From: LGRD01 sp031382215
GTDB taxonomy: Bacteria > Pseudomonadota > Gammaproteobacteria > Burkholderiales > Burkholderiaceae_C
Assembly (NCBI GenBank): GCA_031382215.1
Contig: JANMYQ010000165.1
Span: 1 to 25,382, forward strand
DNA length: 25,382 nt
Direction: 5' to 3'
Shown piece after piece: positions 15,144-22,588 of the stretch. How positions within the stretch are numbered: position 1 is the stretch's first letter; each line of letters begins with the position of its first letter. The translations under genes and the position numbers were made by a program. Below the pieces are notes generated by a model that was not told the DNA's origin, made no database searches, and saw only the letters and a list, made by a program, of their open reading frames with translations.

Positions 15144-15161
15144 TTGCCGCCCTGGCGGCAA
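15144..15161 (-). other. Small palindromic hairpin upstream of the patatin gene
   Basis: TTGCCGC and GCGGCAA form a 7-bp perfect stem with a 4-base loop, about 20 bases upstream of the patatin start codon. No T-run follows in either direction. It could be a leader structure or operator half-sites. The rest of the 92-base gap between pilE and patatin (15124-15215) shows nothing recognisable. Confidence 0.3.
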
Positions 15162-15215
15162 TGGTAGGTCAGGCCAGCATGCGTCGACCTTTCCGGAATG
15201 CCGACAAATCAACGC

Positions 15216-15686
15216 TCACTGCCAGCATTCCTCGGCCGACTTGCTTGTGTCTGCCACGCCGCGCGTGCCGCTGTGGTCGAGCGTGAAGCTCTTGCAGGCA
15301 TCGTTGGCCTGGGCGTCCCGCGGTGTGGCCCTCAGCGTGAATCTCGACACCTCCTTGACAGGAAGCGTCAGCGTGTAGTGGCCGTTCTCGCTGCGATCGG
15401 CGAACACGCCGCCGGTGCCCAGCGTGGCGGTCGAAAAACCCTTGGTGGGGTTCTCGGTGGCGAAGCGCTCGAGCATTTGCGCCGCGGAGGTCAGCGCCGA
15501 CTTGGCGTCGGTGCGGCGCGCCTTCTGCACATAACTCTGGTACGACGGAAGCACGACCACGGCCAGGATCGCCACGACCACCACCACGATCATCAACTCG
15601 ATCAAGGTGAACCCGGCTCGCGCGACGCGCGCAGTCGGGCGGGAGCGGCAGAGGTAACGGTGATAGCGGCGACCCTCACTGCACAT
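15216..15686 (-). CDS. pilE: Type IV pilus minor pilin PilE
   Basis: This 156-residue type IV prepilin-like protein has a 25-residue basic leader ending RAG. The peptidase PilD would cut before FTLIELMIVVVV, leaving Phe+1 and Glu+5 (residue 30). The hydrophobic helix continues to about residue 46 and ends in the classic PSYQSYVQKARRTDAKSAL. Two C-terminal cysteines (around 130 and 154) probably form the D-region disulfide. The ATG at 15684-15686 overlaps the end of the preceding small gene by 11 bases. Its place as last gene of a fimT-pilVWXY1-(Y2) operon points to the minor pilin PilE, not the major pilin, although on sequence alone it could be either. Confidence 0.88.
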   Translation of the reverse strand: MCSEGRRYHRYLCRSRPTARVARAGFTLIELMIVVVVVAILAVVVLPSYQSYVQKARRTDAKSALTSAAQMLERFATENPTKGFSTATLGTGGVFADRSENGHYTLTLPVKEVSRFTLRATPRDAQANDACKSFTLDHSGTRGVADTSKSAEECWQ

Positions 15687-16080
15687 AGACGATGCCCAAG
15701 GTCTTGCGATCGGCCACCCCGGGCGCCAGTGTGAATTCGACCCGCTGCCCCTTGCCGACCGCCTTGGCCTGCACCGGCCGCCCTTGCCGGAACAGCCGGG
15801 TGCTGCCTTCGGCCACCCGCAGCCAGCTGCCGTTGATGAAGAGCCAGTCGGCGTTCGGGCTGATGTCGGTCACCACGCCCTGGCGCAGGCTGCTGCTGTC
15901 GTCGGCCTGGGTGGCGGGGTCGGGCAGCGGCGCGTTCAACACGGCCGCGCGCGTCGGCGGCGGCACGTCGATGGCACGCGCAGCATGGGTCGGCGCCGAT
16001 GCGAGCAGCGATACGAGCAAGGTACCGAGCAAGGTGCCGAGCAAGCTGCCCCGCAACGTGAATCCGCAAACTGCGTTCAT
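15676..16080 (-). CDS. Small exported protein in the pilY2 position of the minor-pilin operon
   Basis: This 134-residue protein starts at ATG 16078-16080 (MNAVCGF), with AAGGG as a ribosome binding site, 32 bases after the pilY1 stop. An in-frame ATG at 16131 would overlap pilY1 and is less likely. A signal peptide runs to about residue 33 (LLGTLLGTLLVSLLASAPTHA). The mature part has a Pro-rich stretch and then a compact domain: GVVTDISPNADWLFINGSWLRV, in two strands, then RLFRQGRPVQ and GQRVEFTLA. This looks like a small beta-barrel of OB or DUF5666-like type. In P. aeruginosa, PilY2 sits exactly between pilY1 and pilE, so this is a PilY2 candidate. I infer this from position and size, not from recognised sequence identity. 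Its function is unknown. Confidence 0.75.
   Translation of the reverse strand: MNAVCGFTLRGSLLGTLLGTLLVSLLASAPTHAARAIDVPPPTRAAVLNAPLPDPATQADDSSSLRQGVVTDISPNADWLFINGSWLRVAEGSTRLFRQGRPVQAKAVGKGQRVEFTLAPGVADRKTLGIVYVQ
16015..16050 (-). repeat. 12-bp tandem repeat in the signal peptide of the PilY2-position gene
   Basis: Three adjacent 12-bp units on the plus strand (GAGCAAGGTACC, GAGCAAGGTGCC, GAGCAAGCTGCC) encode the repeated Leu-Leu-Gly-Thr hydrophobic core on the minus strand. Copy-number change would lengthen or shorten the signal peptide without shifting the frame. Confidence 0.75.
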
Positions 16081-16112
16081 TGGTTTCGCCCTTTCGTGGC
16101 AAGCCTGGACCG

Positions 16113-19100
16113 TCACCGCACTTCGCGCCACATGGCCCGCCCGGCGCGCGCTGGGTCTGCCGGAACCCCCACGGTCGGGCGTTCGCCGTCACCCGTGCCA
16201 ATCACCCGCCAGGCGATCTTGCCGCTGCCGATCGTGGCCGGCCGGGACGGCACGGCGTCGAAGGAGCGGCCCGAGACGTTGTTGCCACCGCTGCCCGAGA
16301 TCGGGAAATCAACATAGTCCGCCAGCGTGAAGTCTCGGTCGCCGTTGGTGTCGAAGGTCACACTCTCGAGCCGGTTGCCGGTCAGCGCGTCGAGCTCGAT
16401 CAGCCAGCCGGTGCCACCCGTGGAGCAAGGCGACGTGGTGTCGGGAATCATCGTCACCAGAATCAGGCGGCCGCCGCGGAACTGAGCGTCTTCGATCACT
16501 CGCTCGCCGCGGGTGGGCAGGTTCACGTACCAACCCTTCTTGTCGGCAAGGTAGGCGGGGTTGGAGATCGTGTCGTCACCGTCGATGCGGTTATCGGCCG
16601 GCGAGCCCACCGCGTGGGTGCTCAGGCGGTAGCGCACCCCGCTGCGGGTGGCCGTCTGCACAAAGCGCTGCTGCTGCAGATCGGCCAGCGCCACCGTGGT
16701 GCCGGTGCCTTTGTCGACGATCGCGTAGATCGATTGCGCGGCGGAGTCGGTCGGGTCGCCGGTGGCCAGGAAGCGGCCGGTGCCAAAACCCACCAGATAG
16801 GCCCCGCCCGGATAACGGGTCACATCGGGCCGCACGGTGATGGGCTGGCCGCCCGGCGTGCTGAACAAGGCCAGCGCCCCATTGCCGAGCGACCAGTCGG
16901 CCACCGTGGCGCCCCGCAGGTCGAACTTCCAGAGGTTGCCGTTCAGGTCGCCGGCATACACCACGTCGGCAATGCCGTCGGCGTTCACATCGATGGCCGC
17001 AGGCGCGGACAGGCCGTTCGGGCTGGCCGCGGTGCCGACGGTGGTGTCAATCTTCTTCAGCAGCGCGCCGGTCTCGGCGTCCAGCACGAACAGCATCGCC
17101 CGGCCGAATGCATTGCCCACGTTGTAGCCGCCGCTGACGATCACCGACCAGCGGCCGTTGTTGGTCTTGACCAGCAGCGGCTGGCCGAACACGTGGCCCA
17201 GGTCAGGGTCCTGGAACTCCCAGCGCACGATGCTGCCGGCGTTGCCTTCGGCAAAGTTCGCCGGGTTGGTCACGTCGAGTGCGTACACCCCTTTGGCGCC
17301 GGCGCGCATGCCGGCCACCAGCAAGCTGTGCCAGGCGCCACCGTAATACACGTCGCCCACGGTGGGCGGCCCGTCGACAGTGAAGCGGTGGTTGAAACTC
17401 AGCGAGCTCAGGTTCGAGAGCGATTCATACACCGCCGCCGGCACGTAAGCGAACAGCTCTTTGCCAGTGCCCGCGTCAATGGCATGCAGCATGCCGTCGT
17501 TCGCGCCGACATACAGCACCGGCGTGCGCTCCCGGTGGGTGTTGACGAAGCTGCTGTACGGCGCCGCCTCGAAGTCGTCGAAGTAGCCGAAGGCCGGCGC
17601 GGCCACGTAGTACGGCGTGGAGTTCACGATGTCGCCCAGCGGCGTGGTCGGGCGGTTGCGGAATTGCGGCGCCGCGCATGGTGGCGTCGCGCAGCTACGC
17701 GCCTCGCGCGACGGATCGCCGCGCAGAAAGGCCAGCCGCGCGGCGCCGAACGAGTCGGCGGTGCCATCGGAATCGCGCGCCAGCGCGGTGATCTGGCCCG
17801 GGTCCAGTTCGGTCGGGCGCGGGCTGGCCGGGTCGATCGGCCAGCGAAACGCAATGCCACGCGAACCGAATGCCGCCGAAGGCTTGTACGTGATGATGTT
17901 TCGCTGCGTGTCCCAGTTCTGCGCCTTGATCTCGACGGCGGCATTCCACGCCGGCGTGGCACCCACCACCCCCAACGCACTGATCGGGTAGGCCTGCAGG
18001 CTGCCCGACCAATCGGTGCTGTCGAACTTGGCCTGGTAGACCGAGGCACCCGCTGTCCACGTGCCGGTGTTCAAGGCCACCGCGGCGTTCGCGGCGGTCT
18101 TGCCCTTGATGTCGCCGACGATGGTCTGGAAGGCGCTCTGGATCGAAGCCGCGCTGTTGCCCAGGAAGGCGCTTGGGTGGGCGTTGCCCCGGCGGGCCAT
18201 CTCATGCAGCGCCGCGACCGAACTTTCGTTGGCCACCGTGTCACCCATGCCGATGACGTAGGTCTTGATGTCGAAGTTCTGGTTCGCAGGCGCCCCGGCG
18301 GCAATGTTGGGGCCGGTCAGCGTGGTGCTGCGCAGCGCGCTGATCTGGGCGAACACGTCTTGCTGGGCCTGGCCCCAGGTCCACACGCCGGTCGTTGGGT
18401 CCTTGGTATTGACCCATTGGCTCGGGTTGTACTGCGCACCGCCGGTGGTGCCGGTGGGGTTGCCATCGGTCGCCAGCACGACGAAGTTGGACTGGCAGAC
18501 CTGCTCGATCGGGCTCTTGACGGTGGCCGACTGCCCTTGAGCGAAGTAGCTCCTGACGGTCTGCAAGGACCCGGTGAGCGGCGTGAACACGGCCGAGTTC
18601 TTGATCTCGCCGGTGTTGCCGTTGGTCTCGTCGCCGAGCCGCGTCATCAGGCGCGCGATGTGCGCGTCGGCGCCGGGCTGGACCGGCTCGACGATCTTGC
18701 CGGCACCGGTGATGTTGCTGTTGTAGCCCCAGCCGCGGGTCAGGAACAGCGCGCGCGAATACGGCGCCTGGGGGAAGAAGCCGGCGTCGGTGGGCGTGAA
18801 TCGGAGGTCTTGCGGCGTGCCGGTGAAGTCGGTGTCGGCCCAACCCGTGTTGGGCAGACGCGAAGGCCACAGCCGAAAGCTCGCCCCGCCGGTGCCCAGG
18901 CCGTACACCTTGCTTGTGTCGCTGGTGTAGTACACGTCGTTGACGTCGCTGTCGTCGCCCGACTTTTCGTAGGTGATGAACGGAAAGCCGTTGGCCCTGT
19001 CGGGGTTGGCGAGGCAGCGCAGGTTGCCCAGCGGGCCGGCCACGTTGGACACACCGTTCACGCAGGTGTCGGTGTAGAGCATGGTGTTGCTCTTGCCCAG

Positions 19101-19457
19101 GTAGTAGGCCTGGGTGTTGAACAACAGGTCCGACGTGGTCTCGAAAGTCGTCAGGCCCCAGTTGAACGCGTTCCGATTGGTGTCGATGATGTTGCGCAAC
19201 ACGCTGCGGGCGATGTTGGAGCGGGTGCTCGGGTCGTTGCCGGAGATCACCTTGCCCGCCATCGTGCCGTCCATCGACTGGGAGTTGTCGAGGATGACCA
19301 TCAGGTTGGGCTTGACCGTGGGGGCGAGCACCAGCGGATACGGTGCCATCTCGAAAGGCGGTGCAGCAAAGCCGGCGCCGCAAACGCCTGCGAGCAACGC
19401 CGCCAGGCTCCAACGCGCGAAGGCCGCGAGGGCCACGCAGGGCGCGGTGTTTTTCAT
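16113..19457 (-). CDS. pilY1: Type IV pilus tip-associated adhesin/biogenesis protein PilY1
   Basis: PilY1 is a large exported protein needed for pilus extension, found at the pilus tip together with minor pilins, and active in surface sensing and adhesion. The 1114-residue product has a signal peptide (1-31, cleavage near GFA-A). A von Willebrand A-like N-terminal domain carries the MIDAS motif D57-N-S59-Q-S61 and ATDGNP (329-334). The C-terminal PilY1 beta-propeller begins near 600 (LGDIVNSTPYYV, 607-618), with VLYVGANDGMLHAID. The calcium loop is DVNADGIAD (823-831), as in P. aeruginosa PilY1. A second loop, DTNGDRDF, lies at 1036-1043. The start at ATG 19455-19457 has a GAGGG ribosome binding site and lies 10 bases after pilX. 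RGD at 579-581 is part of a motif common in the family. Confidence 0.96.
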   Translation of the reverse strand: MKNTAPCVALAAFARWSLAALLAGVCGAGFAAPPFEMAPYPLVLAPTVKPNLMVILDNSQSMDGTMAGKVISGNDPSTRSNIARSVLRNIIDTNRNAFNWGLTTFETTSDLLFNTQAYYLGKSNTMLYTDTCVNGVSNVAGPLGNLRCLANPDRANGFPFITYEKSGDDSDVNDVYYTSDTSKVYGLGTGGASFRLWPSRLPNTGWADTDFTGTPQDLRFTPTDAGFFPQAPYSRALFLTRGWGYNSNITGAGKIVEPVQPGADAHIARLMTRLGDETNGNTGEIKNSAVFTPLTGSLQTVRSYFAQGQSATVKSPIEQVCQSNFVVLATDGNPTGTTGGAQYNPSQWVNTKDPTTGVWTWGQAQQDVFAQISALRSTTLTGPNIAAGAPANQNFDIKTYVIGMGDTVANESSVAALHEMARRGNAHPSAFLGNSAASIQSAFQTIVGDIKGKTAANAAVALNTGTWTAGASVYQAKFDSTDWSGSLQAYPISALGVVGATPAWNAAVEIKAQNWDTQRNIITYKPSAAFGSRGIAFRWPIDPASPRPTELDPGQITALARDSDGTADSFGAARLAFLRGDPSREARSCATPPCAAPQFRNRPTTPLGDIVNSTPYYVAAPAFGYFDDFEAAPYSSFVNTHRERTPVLYVGANDGMLHAIDAGTGKELFAYVPAAVYESLSNLSSLSFNHRFTVDGPPTVGDVYYGGAWHSLLVAGMRAGAKGVYALDVTNPANFAEGNAGSIVRWEFQDPDLGHVFGQPLLVKTNNGRWSVIVSGGYNVGNAFGRAMLFVLDAETGALLKKIDTTVGTAASPNGLSAPAAIDVNADGIADVVYAGDLNGNLWKFDLRGATVADWSLGNGALALFSTPGGQPITVRPDVTRYPGGAYLVGFGTGRFLATGDPTDSAAQSIYAIVDKGTGTTVALADLQQQRFVQTATRSGVRYRLSTHAVGSPADNRIDGDDTISNPAYLADKKGWYVNLPTRGERVIEDAQFRGGRLILVTMIPDTTSPCSTGGTGWLIELDALTGNRLESVTFDTNGDRDFTLADYVDFPISGSGGNNVSGRSFDAVPSRPATIGSGKIAWRVIGTGDGERPTVGVPADPARAGRAMWREVR

Positions 19458-19467
19458 GGGGCGGCCC

Positions 19468-20133
19468 TCATGGCTTGGTGTAGATGGACTGCAGGACCAC
19501 CACGGTCTCTTCGCGTGCGCCGGTGCCGCGCGCCGTAATGCGGTAAGCCACCGCCGGCCGTTGCCCGGGGTCGCTGCCCAGCACTTCGCTCCGTTCGCCG
19601 CTGGCCGTGCCGACGAAGCCGAGTTGTTCGATCACGTAGCGCGGCTGGCCTGCCGGCTGGCCTTCCCCATACACACCAGGGAACCGCGTGGCGCCGGTGT
19701 AGGCGCCGTACATGCGCACCTGGCCGGGGTTGGTCCAGTCGAACCCAGCCACCTCGTGGGCCGCAACGGACAAGGCCTCCGCGCGCCGCGCCGGCGGCAG
19801 GCACAGCCCGGCGGCGCAGGTCGGCGAGAACACCGAGCCGGCGGGCAGCTTGCGCACCAGGTCTTCTTCACCGTCGCGCAAGGCCGCTTCGGCGGCCTGG
19901 AAAGCCAGGTCGCGGTCCTTGGTATTGCCGATCACTTTTTCCTGCATCACGTTGACGCTGAGCACCGACACACCCAGCATCAGCGCCGACACCATGAACA
20001 GCAAGGTCGTGATCAGCGACAAGCCGCGCTGGCGGCGCACCGGGCGCTGGATCTGGCGCAGGCGCTGGCGACGACAGGAAGCGGCGGCGTGCGTCATCGG
20101 GTGCGTCCTCTGGTGCGTCATCGGGTGCGTCAT
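19468..20133 (-). CDS. pilX: Type IV pilus minor pilin PilX
   Basis: This 221-residue product starts at ATG 20131-20133, overlapping the pilW stop (ATGA). The leader is long (37 residues) and begins with a repeat, MTHPMTHQRTHPMTH, so ATGs at 20121 and 20097 are also possible starts. The PilD site is RQRG/LSLITTLL. Position +5 is Thr, not Glu, which is typical of PilX/GspK-type tip pilins. The PilX family signature MQEKVIGN and DLAFQAAEAALRDGEEDL follows the hydrophobic helix. One CxxxxC pair (PTCAAGLC) is present. PilX is part of the minor-pilin tip complex with PilV, PilW and PilY1 that primes pilus assembly. pilY1 begins 10 bases later. Confidence 0.93.
   Translation of the reverse strand: MTHPMTHQRTHPMTHAAASCRRQRLRQIQRPVRRQRGLSLITTLLFMVSALMLGVSVLSVNVMQEKVIGNTKDRDLAFQAAEAALRDGEEDLVRKLPAGSVFSPTCAAGLCLPPARRAEALSVAAHEVAGFDWTNPGQVRMYGAYTGATRFPGVYGEGQPAGQPRYVIEQLGFVGTASGERSEVLGSDPGQRPAVAYRITARGTGAREETVVVLQSIYTKP
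20089..20133 (-). repeat. 12-bp tandem repeat at the pilX start (MTHP repeats)
   Basis: There are three full and one partial 12-bp units (20089-20100, 20101-20112, 20113-20124, 20125-20133; plus-strand consensus GTGCGTCATCGG). The first and third are identical. The units encode Met-Thr-His-Pro and create three in-frame ATG codons (20133, 20121, 20097). The array starts exactly at the pilW-pilX overlap. Confidence 0.8.
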
Positions 20134-21293
20134 TTGGCAGCCGTCCTGAGCGTGACGACCTCCGTCAGCGGGTTGCGAACGCGCCGATCGGTGGCCGTCA
20201 CGTCCTGGCCGTCGAAGCGGTAGGTCTGGCGCGCCGTGGCCATGTTGTCGCTGGGCGTGGCGGGCAGCAGTTGCACGCGGGCCGAGACCACGCGATCCCA
20301 CGCCGGCACCGCCGCCGCATCGACGTAGCGGGTCACGTCCTGGTCGGCCACGGTGTTGATGCCGTACCTGACCAGCAGGCGATCGATGCCTTTGGCCACC
20401 TCGACGGCTGCGGCTTCGCCCGGTCGCGCCGGCACCGACAGGCGCCACAGCGAGTTGATGTTGTCCGCACTGCGCGCCACGAAATAGTGGCGCGTCTGAA
20501 CGCGGTACACGGTGGCGCCTTTGCCGTAGGTGTGCCCGAGGCCCGCCTGCTTGTTGCGCAGCGCCCCGGTCTGCACGCCATGGCCGAGCAAGCCGGTCGC
20601 CGGATCGACGGAGGTCACCCTGAAGAGGGTCGCCTGGGTGCAATCGGCGATCAACAGAATGTCGTCGGCTTCCGGCGCGCCCAGCCCACTGAAGGCGCCG
20701 GAGTGCAGCTTGGGGTTGGCATCGGCCGTCGCCATGGCTTCGGTCACGTCCCAGGCGGCTTCGTCGGCCGGCACGCGCACCGAGATGATGTCGCTGTTCG
20801 TTTGCAGCGTGCGGCCAAGGCCCATCGTCTGCAGCAGCGCGGCATTCGGCGCCGGGCTGAAGTTGCCGCTCGGATCGCCCTTGTAACCACGCAGGCCCAG
20901 GCGGCCGTCGACGATGAAGTCGTCGCTGGCCGAAGCGTTCAGCACGTCGGGCCAGGCCTGCTTGCGCAGCGCCAGCGGCCAGCAACCGGCAAAGCCGCTG
21001 TTGCGCAGTTCGGTGTGCAGCGTGTCCATCGCCAGCCGCGCGTTCTCGCCCATGCGCGTGGTGGAGGCGTTGACCACGTTCAAGGTGCGCGTGCTGACGA
21101 AGGTGGCAATCGCCACGGTGGCCACGAACAAGCCCACCGCCATGCCCACCATCAGTTCGACCAGCGTCATGCCGGCCACGGCCCGCCACCGGCGCGGCGC
21201 GGTCATTGCGCTCTTGACGCCGCTGACGCTCTCGCCCGCCTTGACGGCCTTGACGCTCTTGACGCTCTTGACTTTAGAGGCACAGGCCCTCAT
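20130..21293 (-). CDS. pilW: Type IV pilus minor pilin PilW
   Basis: This 387-residue prepilin-like protein starts at ATG 21291-21293, overlapping the pilV stop by four bases (ATGA). The leader is 41 residues, long and Lys/Val/Ser-rich with a repeated VKS motif. A start at 21206 (MTAPRRW) would give a normal 12-residue leader. The PilD site AVAG/MTLVELMVGMAVGLFV carries Glu+5. The segment after the helix, TRTLNVVNASTTRMGENARLAMDTLHTELRNSGFAGC, in two parts, fits the PilW family. So does the large size of the C-terminal domain. PilW is a minor-pilin subunit of the tip-priming complex with PilV, PilX and PilY1. Confidence 0.93.
   Translation of the reverse strand: MRACASKVKSVKSVKAVKAGESVSGVKSAMTAPRRWRAVAGMTLVELMVGMAVGLFVATVAIATFVSTRTLNVVNASTTRMGENARLAMDTLHTELRNSGFAGCWPLALRKQAWPDVLNASASDDFIVDGRLGLRGYKGDPSGNFSPAPNAALLQTMGLGRTLQTNSDIISVRVPADEAAWDVTEAMATADANPKLHSGAFSGLGAPEADDILLIADCTQATLFRVTSVDPATGLLGHGVQTGALRNKQAGLGHTYGKGATVYRVQTRHYFVARSADNINSLWRLSVPARPGEAAAVEVAKGIDRLLVRYGINTVADQDVTRYVDAAAVPAWDRVVSARVQLLPATPSDNMATARQTYRFDGQDVTATDRRVRNPLTEVVTLRTAAK
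21214..21276 (-). repeat. Degenerate 9-bp tandem repeats in the pilW leader region
   Basis: Plus-strand 9-mers TTGACGGCC (21241-21249), TTGACGCTC (21250-21258), TTGACGCTC (21259-21267) and TTGACTTTA (21268-21276) are adjacent, with weaker copies continuing to 21214. On the coding strand they encode Val-Lys-Ser/Ala repeats just before the PilD cleavage region. Confidence 0.7.
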
Positions 21294-21817
21294 GGCGCCG
21301 TCTCCCGCGACGTGCGCACCAGGGTCACGAAGCGCGACGGCAAACCGGTGGAGACGTTGTCCGACCAACCCACGTTGACCGTGATCACGTTGCCCACCCC
21401 GTCGCAGACCGGCGTCTCGGGTGTGCTGTCCTTGCACACCACGCCGGTACCGCCGGGCAGTTGTTCGGTCACGTCGCGCAGCCATTCGGCGTAGTCCGAC
21501 GCCGCCACTGCCGCCCCACCCGCGCAGCCCGCGGTGGACGAGAGGCAGGCGTTGTTGTTGCTCGTGGTCAGGTTGTCGTAGGCACCGGCATCGGCGCCAG
21601 CCTGGTTGGCGCGGATCCTGTCGGTCATCTGGTAACCCAGCAAGGTGGCCTTCTGGCGCAACTGCGCGCTGGCGTTGAGCTTCATGCCGAAGGTCTGCAT
21701 GCGCGCCGCGCCGATGAAGCCGACGGCGGCCACGATCACCGCGATCATTGCCTCCAGCAACGCATAACCGACGGCGCTGCGGCGCCGGTTTATCTTGAGC
21801 CGGTGCTTCATGAGCAT
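21290..21817 (-). CDS. pilV: Type IV pilus minor pilin PilV
   Basis: This 175-residue prepilin-like protein has the leader MLMKHRLKINRRRSAVG. The PilD site is before YALLEAMIAVIV, with Glu+5 at residue 22. The mature N-terminus GFIGAARMQTFGMKLNASAQLRQ and the MTDRIRANQ motif fit the PilV family, as do the cysteines (NACLSSTAGC and VCKDSTPETPVC). Two ATGs are possible: 21817, which has GGAG eight bases upstream, and 21811, which makes a four-base ATGA overlap with the fimT stop. I prefer 21817 on spacing. It overlaps both neighbours in the operon. PilV acts in the tip complex that initiates pilus assembly. Confidence 0.9.
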   Translation of the reverse strand: MLMKHRLKINRRRSAVGYALLEAMIAVIVAAVGFIGAARMQTFGMKLNASAQLRQKATLLGYQMTDRIRANQAGADAGAYDNLTTSNNNACLSSTAGCAGGAAVAASDYAEWLRDVTEQLPGGTGVVCKDSTPETPVCDGVGNVITVNVGWSDNVSTGLPSRFVTLVRTSRETAP

Positions 21818-22353
21818 GTGGTCTGCTCCTTGACTTCCGTCAGGCCCACCGATTCGAGGCTGATCCGGTAACCCTTGCTCTGGCCCGCCTGACCGCACAG
21901 CGTGAACTGCACCGGCAAACCGGCAAGAAAGCCGCGCGGCGTGAAGCGGGCCATGGTCACATTGGCCGGCGTCGTCCCGAATCGCTGCCCACCGCTGAGC
22001 GCCGGGTAGCTGCGAACGATGTCTTCGCCGGCATCGAGCACACCATCCCGGTTCTTGTCGATGAACACCTGCCAGCCGCCGCTGAACTCGGCGCCAGCGA
22101 CGATCGCGCCGCGGGCCGCCACGCCAACGAACTCGCCACGCCGGGTGGCCTCGCTGCGCGCCAGCATCAGTGCCGACACGAATTCGCCCTGCGACGCACG
22201 CAGCCGGCTGTTGTTGACGAAGCTCACCATGTTGGGCGCCGCCAGCGCCAGCAACACGGCCAGCACCACCAGCGTGACCATCAGTTCGACCAGCGTGAAA
22301 CCGCGCTGCGCGGTGGCCGCCAGCCCGTCAAACCTGTCGCGTCTCATCCGCAT
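21808..22353 (-). CDS. Type IV pilus minor pilin FimT/FimU (GspH family)
   Basis: This 181-residue prepilin-like protein starts at ATG 22351-22353 behind a strong ribosome binding site (GAGGAGA). The open frame extends upstream, but nothing in it looks like protein of this family. The PilD site is AQRG/FTLVELMVTLVVLAVLLALAAPN, in parts, with Glu+5 at residue 23. The GspH/FimT pattern LRASQGEFVSALMLARSEA follows. A perfect 12-residue EF-hand-type loop D99-x-N-x-D-G-x-x-D-x-x-E110 sits in the globular domain and is typical of this family. It leads the minor-pilin operon, the position of fimU in P. aeruginosa. In naturally competent bacteria some FimT proteins bind DNA, so that role is possible here. 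I cannot separate FimT from FimU on sequence alone. Confidence 0.88.
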   Translation of the reverse strand: MRMRRDRFDGLAATAQRGFTLVELMVTLVVLAVLLALAAPNMVSFVNNSRLRASQGEFVSALMLARSEATRRGEFVGVAARGAIVAGAEFSGGWQVFIDKNRDGVLDAGEDIVRSYPALSGGQRFGTTPANVTMARFTPRGFLAGLPVQFTLCGQAGQSKGYRISLESVGLTEVKEQTTCS

Positions 22354-22588
22354 GGGGCTTCTCCTCTGAAGGGCAGCGCTGGCCCGATTGACGGACAAAC
22401 GACCACCCGGCCCGTAAGACTTTGTTACAGAGGATTGTGGACCCACCCCCCCAGTTCTTGGGGGTTGCCGTCGATGAACGGTCAAATGATGCTGATCGGC
22501 GGTCGCGAACTGGCCCACCTGCGCGCGCAAGTGTTGCGTAGCGGTCTCACCCGGGGCCGCACGCCGTCAGCGCGAACTCAGCCCGAGC
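22354..22588 (-). promoter_or_regulatory. 235-bp gap between dnaE and the minor-pilin operon; probable operon promoter region
   Basis: No gene is visible. The gap holds a hairpin at 22448-22464 (CCCCCA/TGGGGG, 5-base loop) and a run of seven C on the plus strand (22446-22452, G on the pilus coding strand). An AT-richer stretch lies near 22415-22438. I cannot find a convincing sigma-70 or sigma-54 promoter. The hairpin lacks a T-run, so dnaE transcription may continue into the pilus genes. Confidence 0.45.

Noticed and set aside
15216..15686. PilE as the major pilin PilA
   Set aside because: The protein has a standard pilin N-terminus, but its place at the end of the fimT-pilV-pilW-pilX-pilY1 operon fits the minor pilin; major pilin genes usually stand alone.
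17715..17723. RGD motif in PilY1 (residues 579-581) as an integrin-binding site
   Set aside because: The motif lies in the FLRGDPSRE stretch that is common in PilY1 proteins from environmental bacteria, so it is probably structural; no host link is visible.
16080..19538. Very long plus-strand open frame of about 1150 codons opposite pilY1
   Set aside because: It is the antisense shadow of a GC-rich gene. The translation is rich in Arg, Gly, His and Val with no recognisable domain, while the minus strand encodes a clear PilY1.
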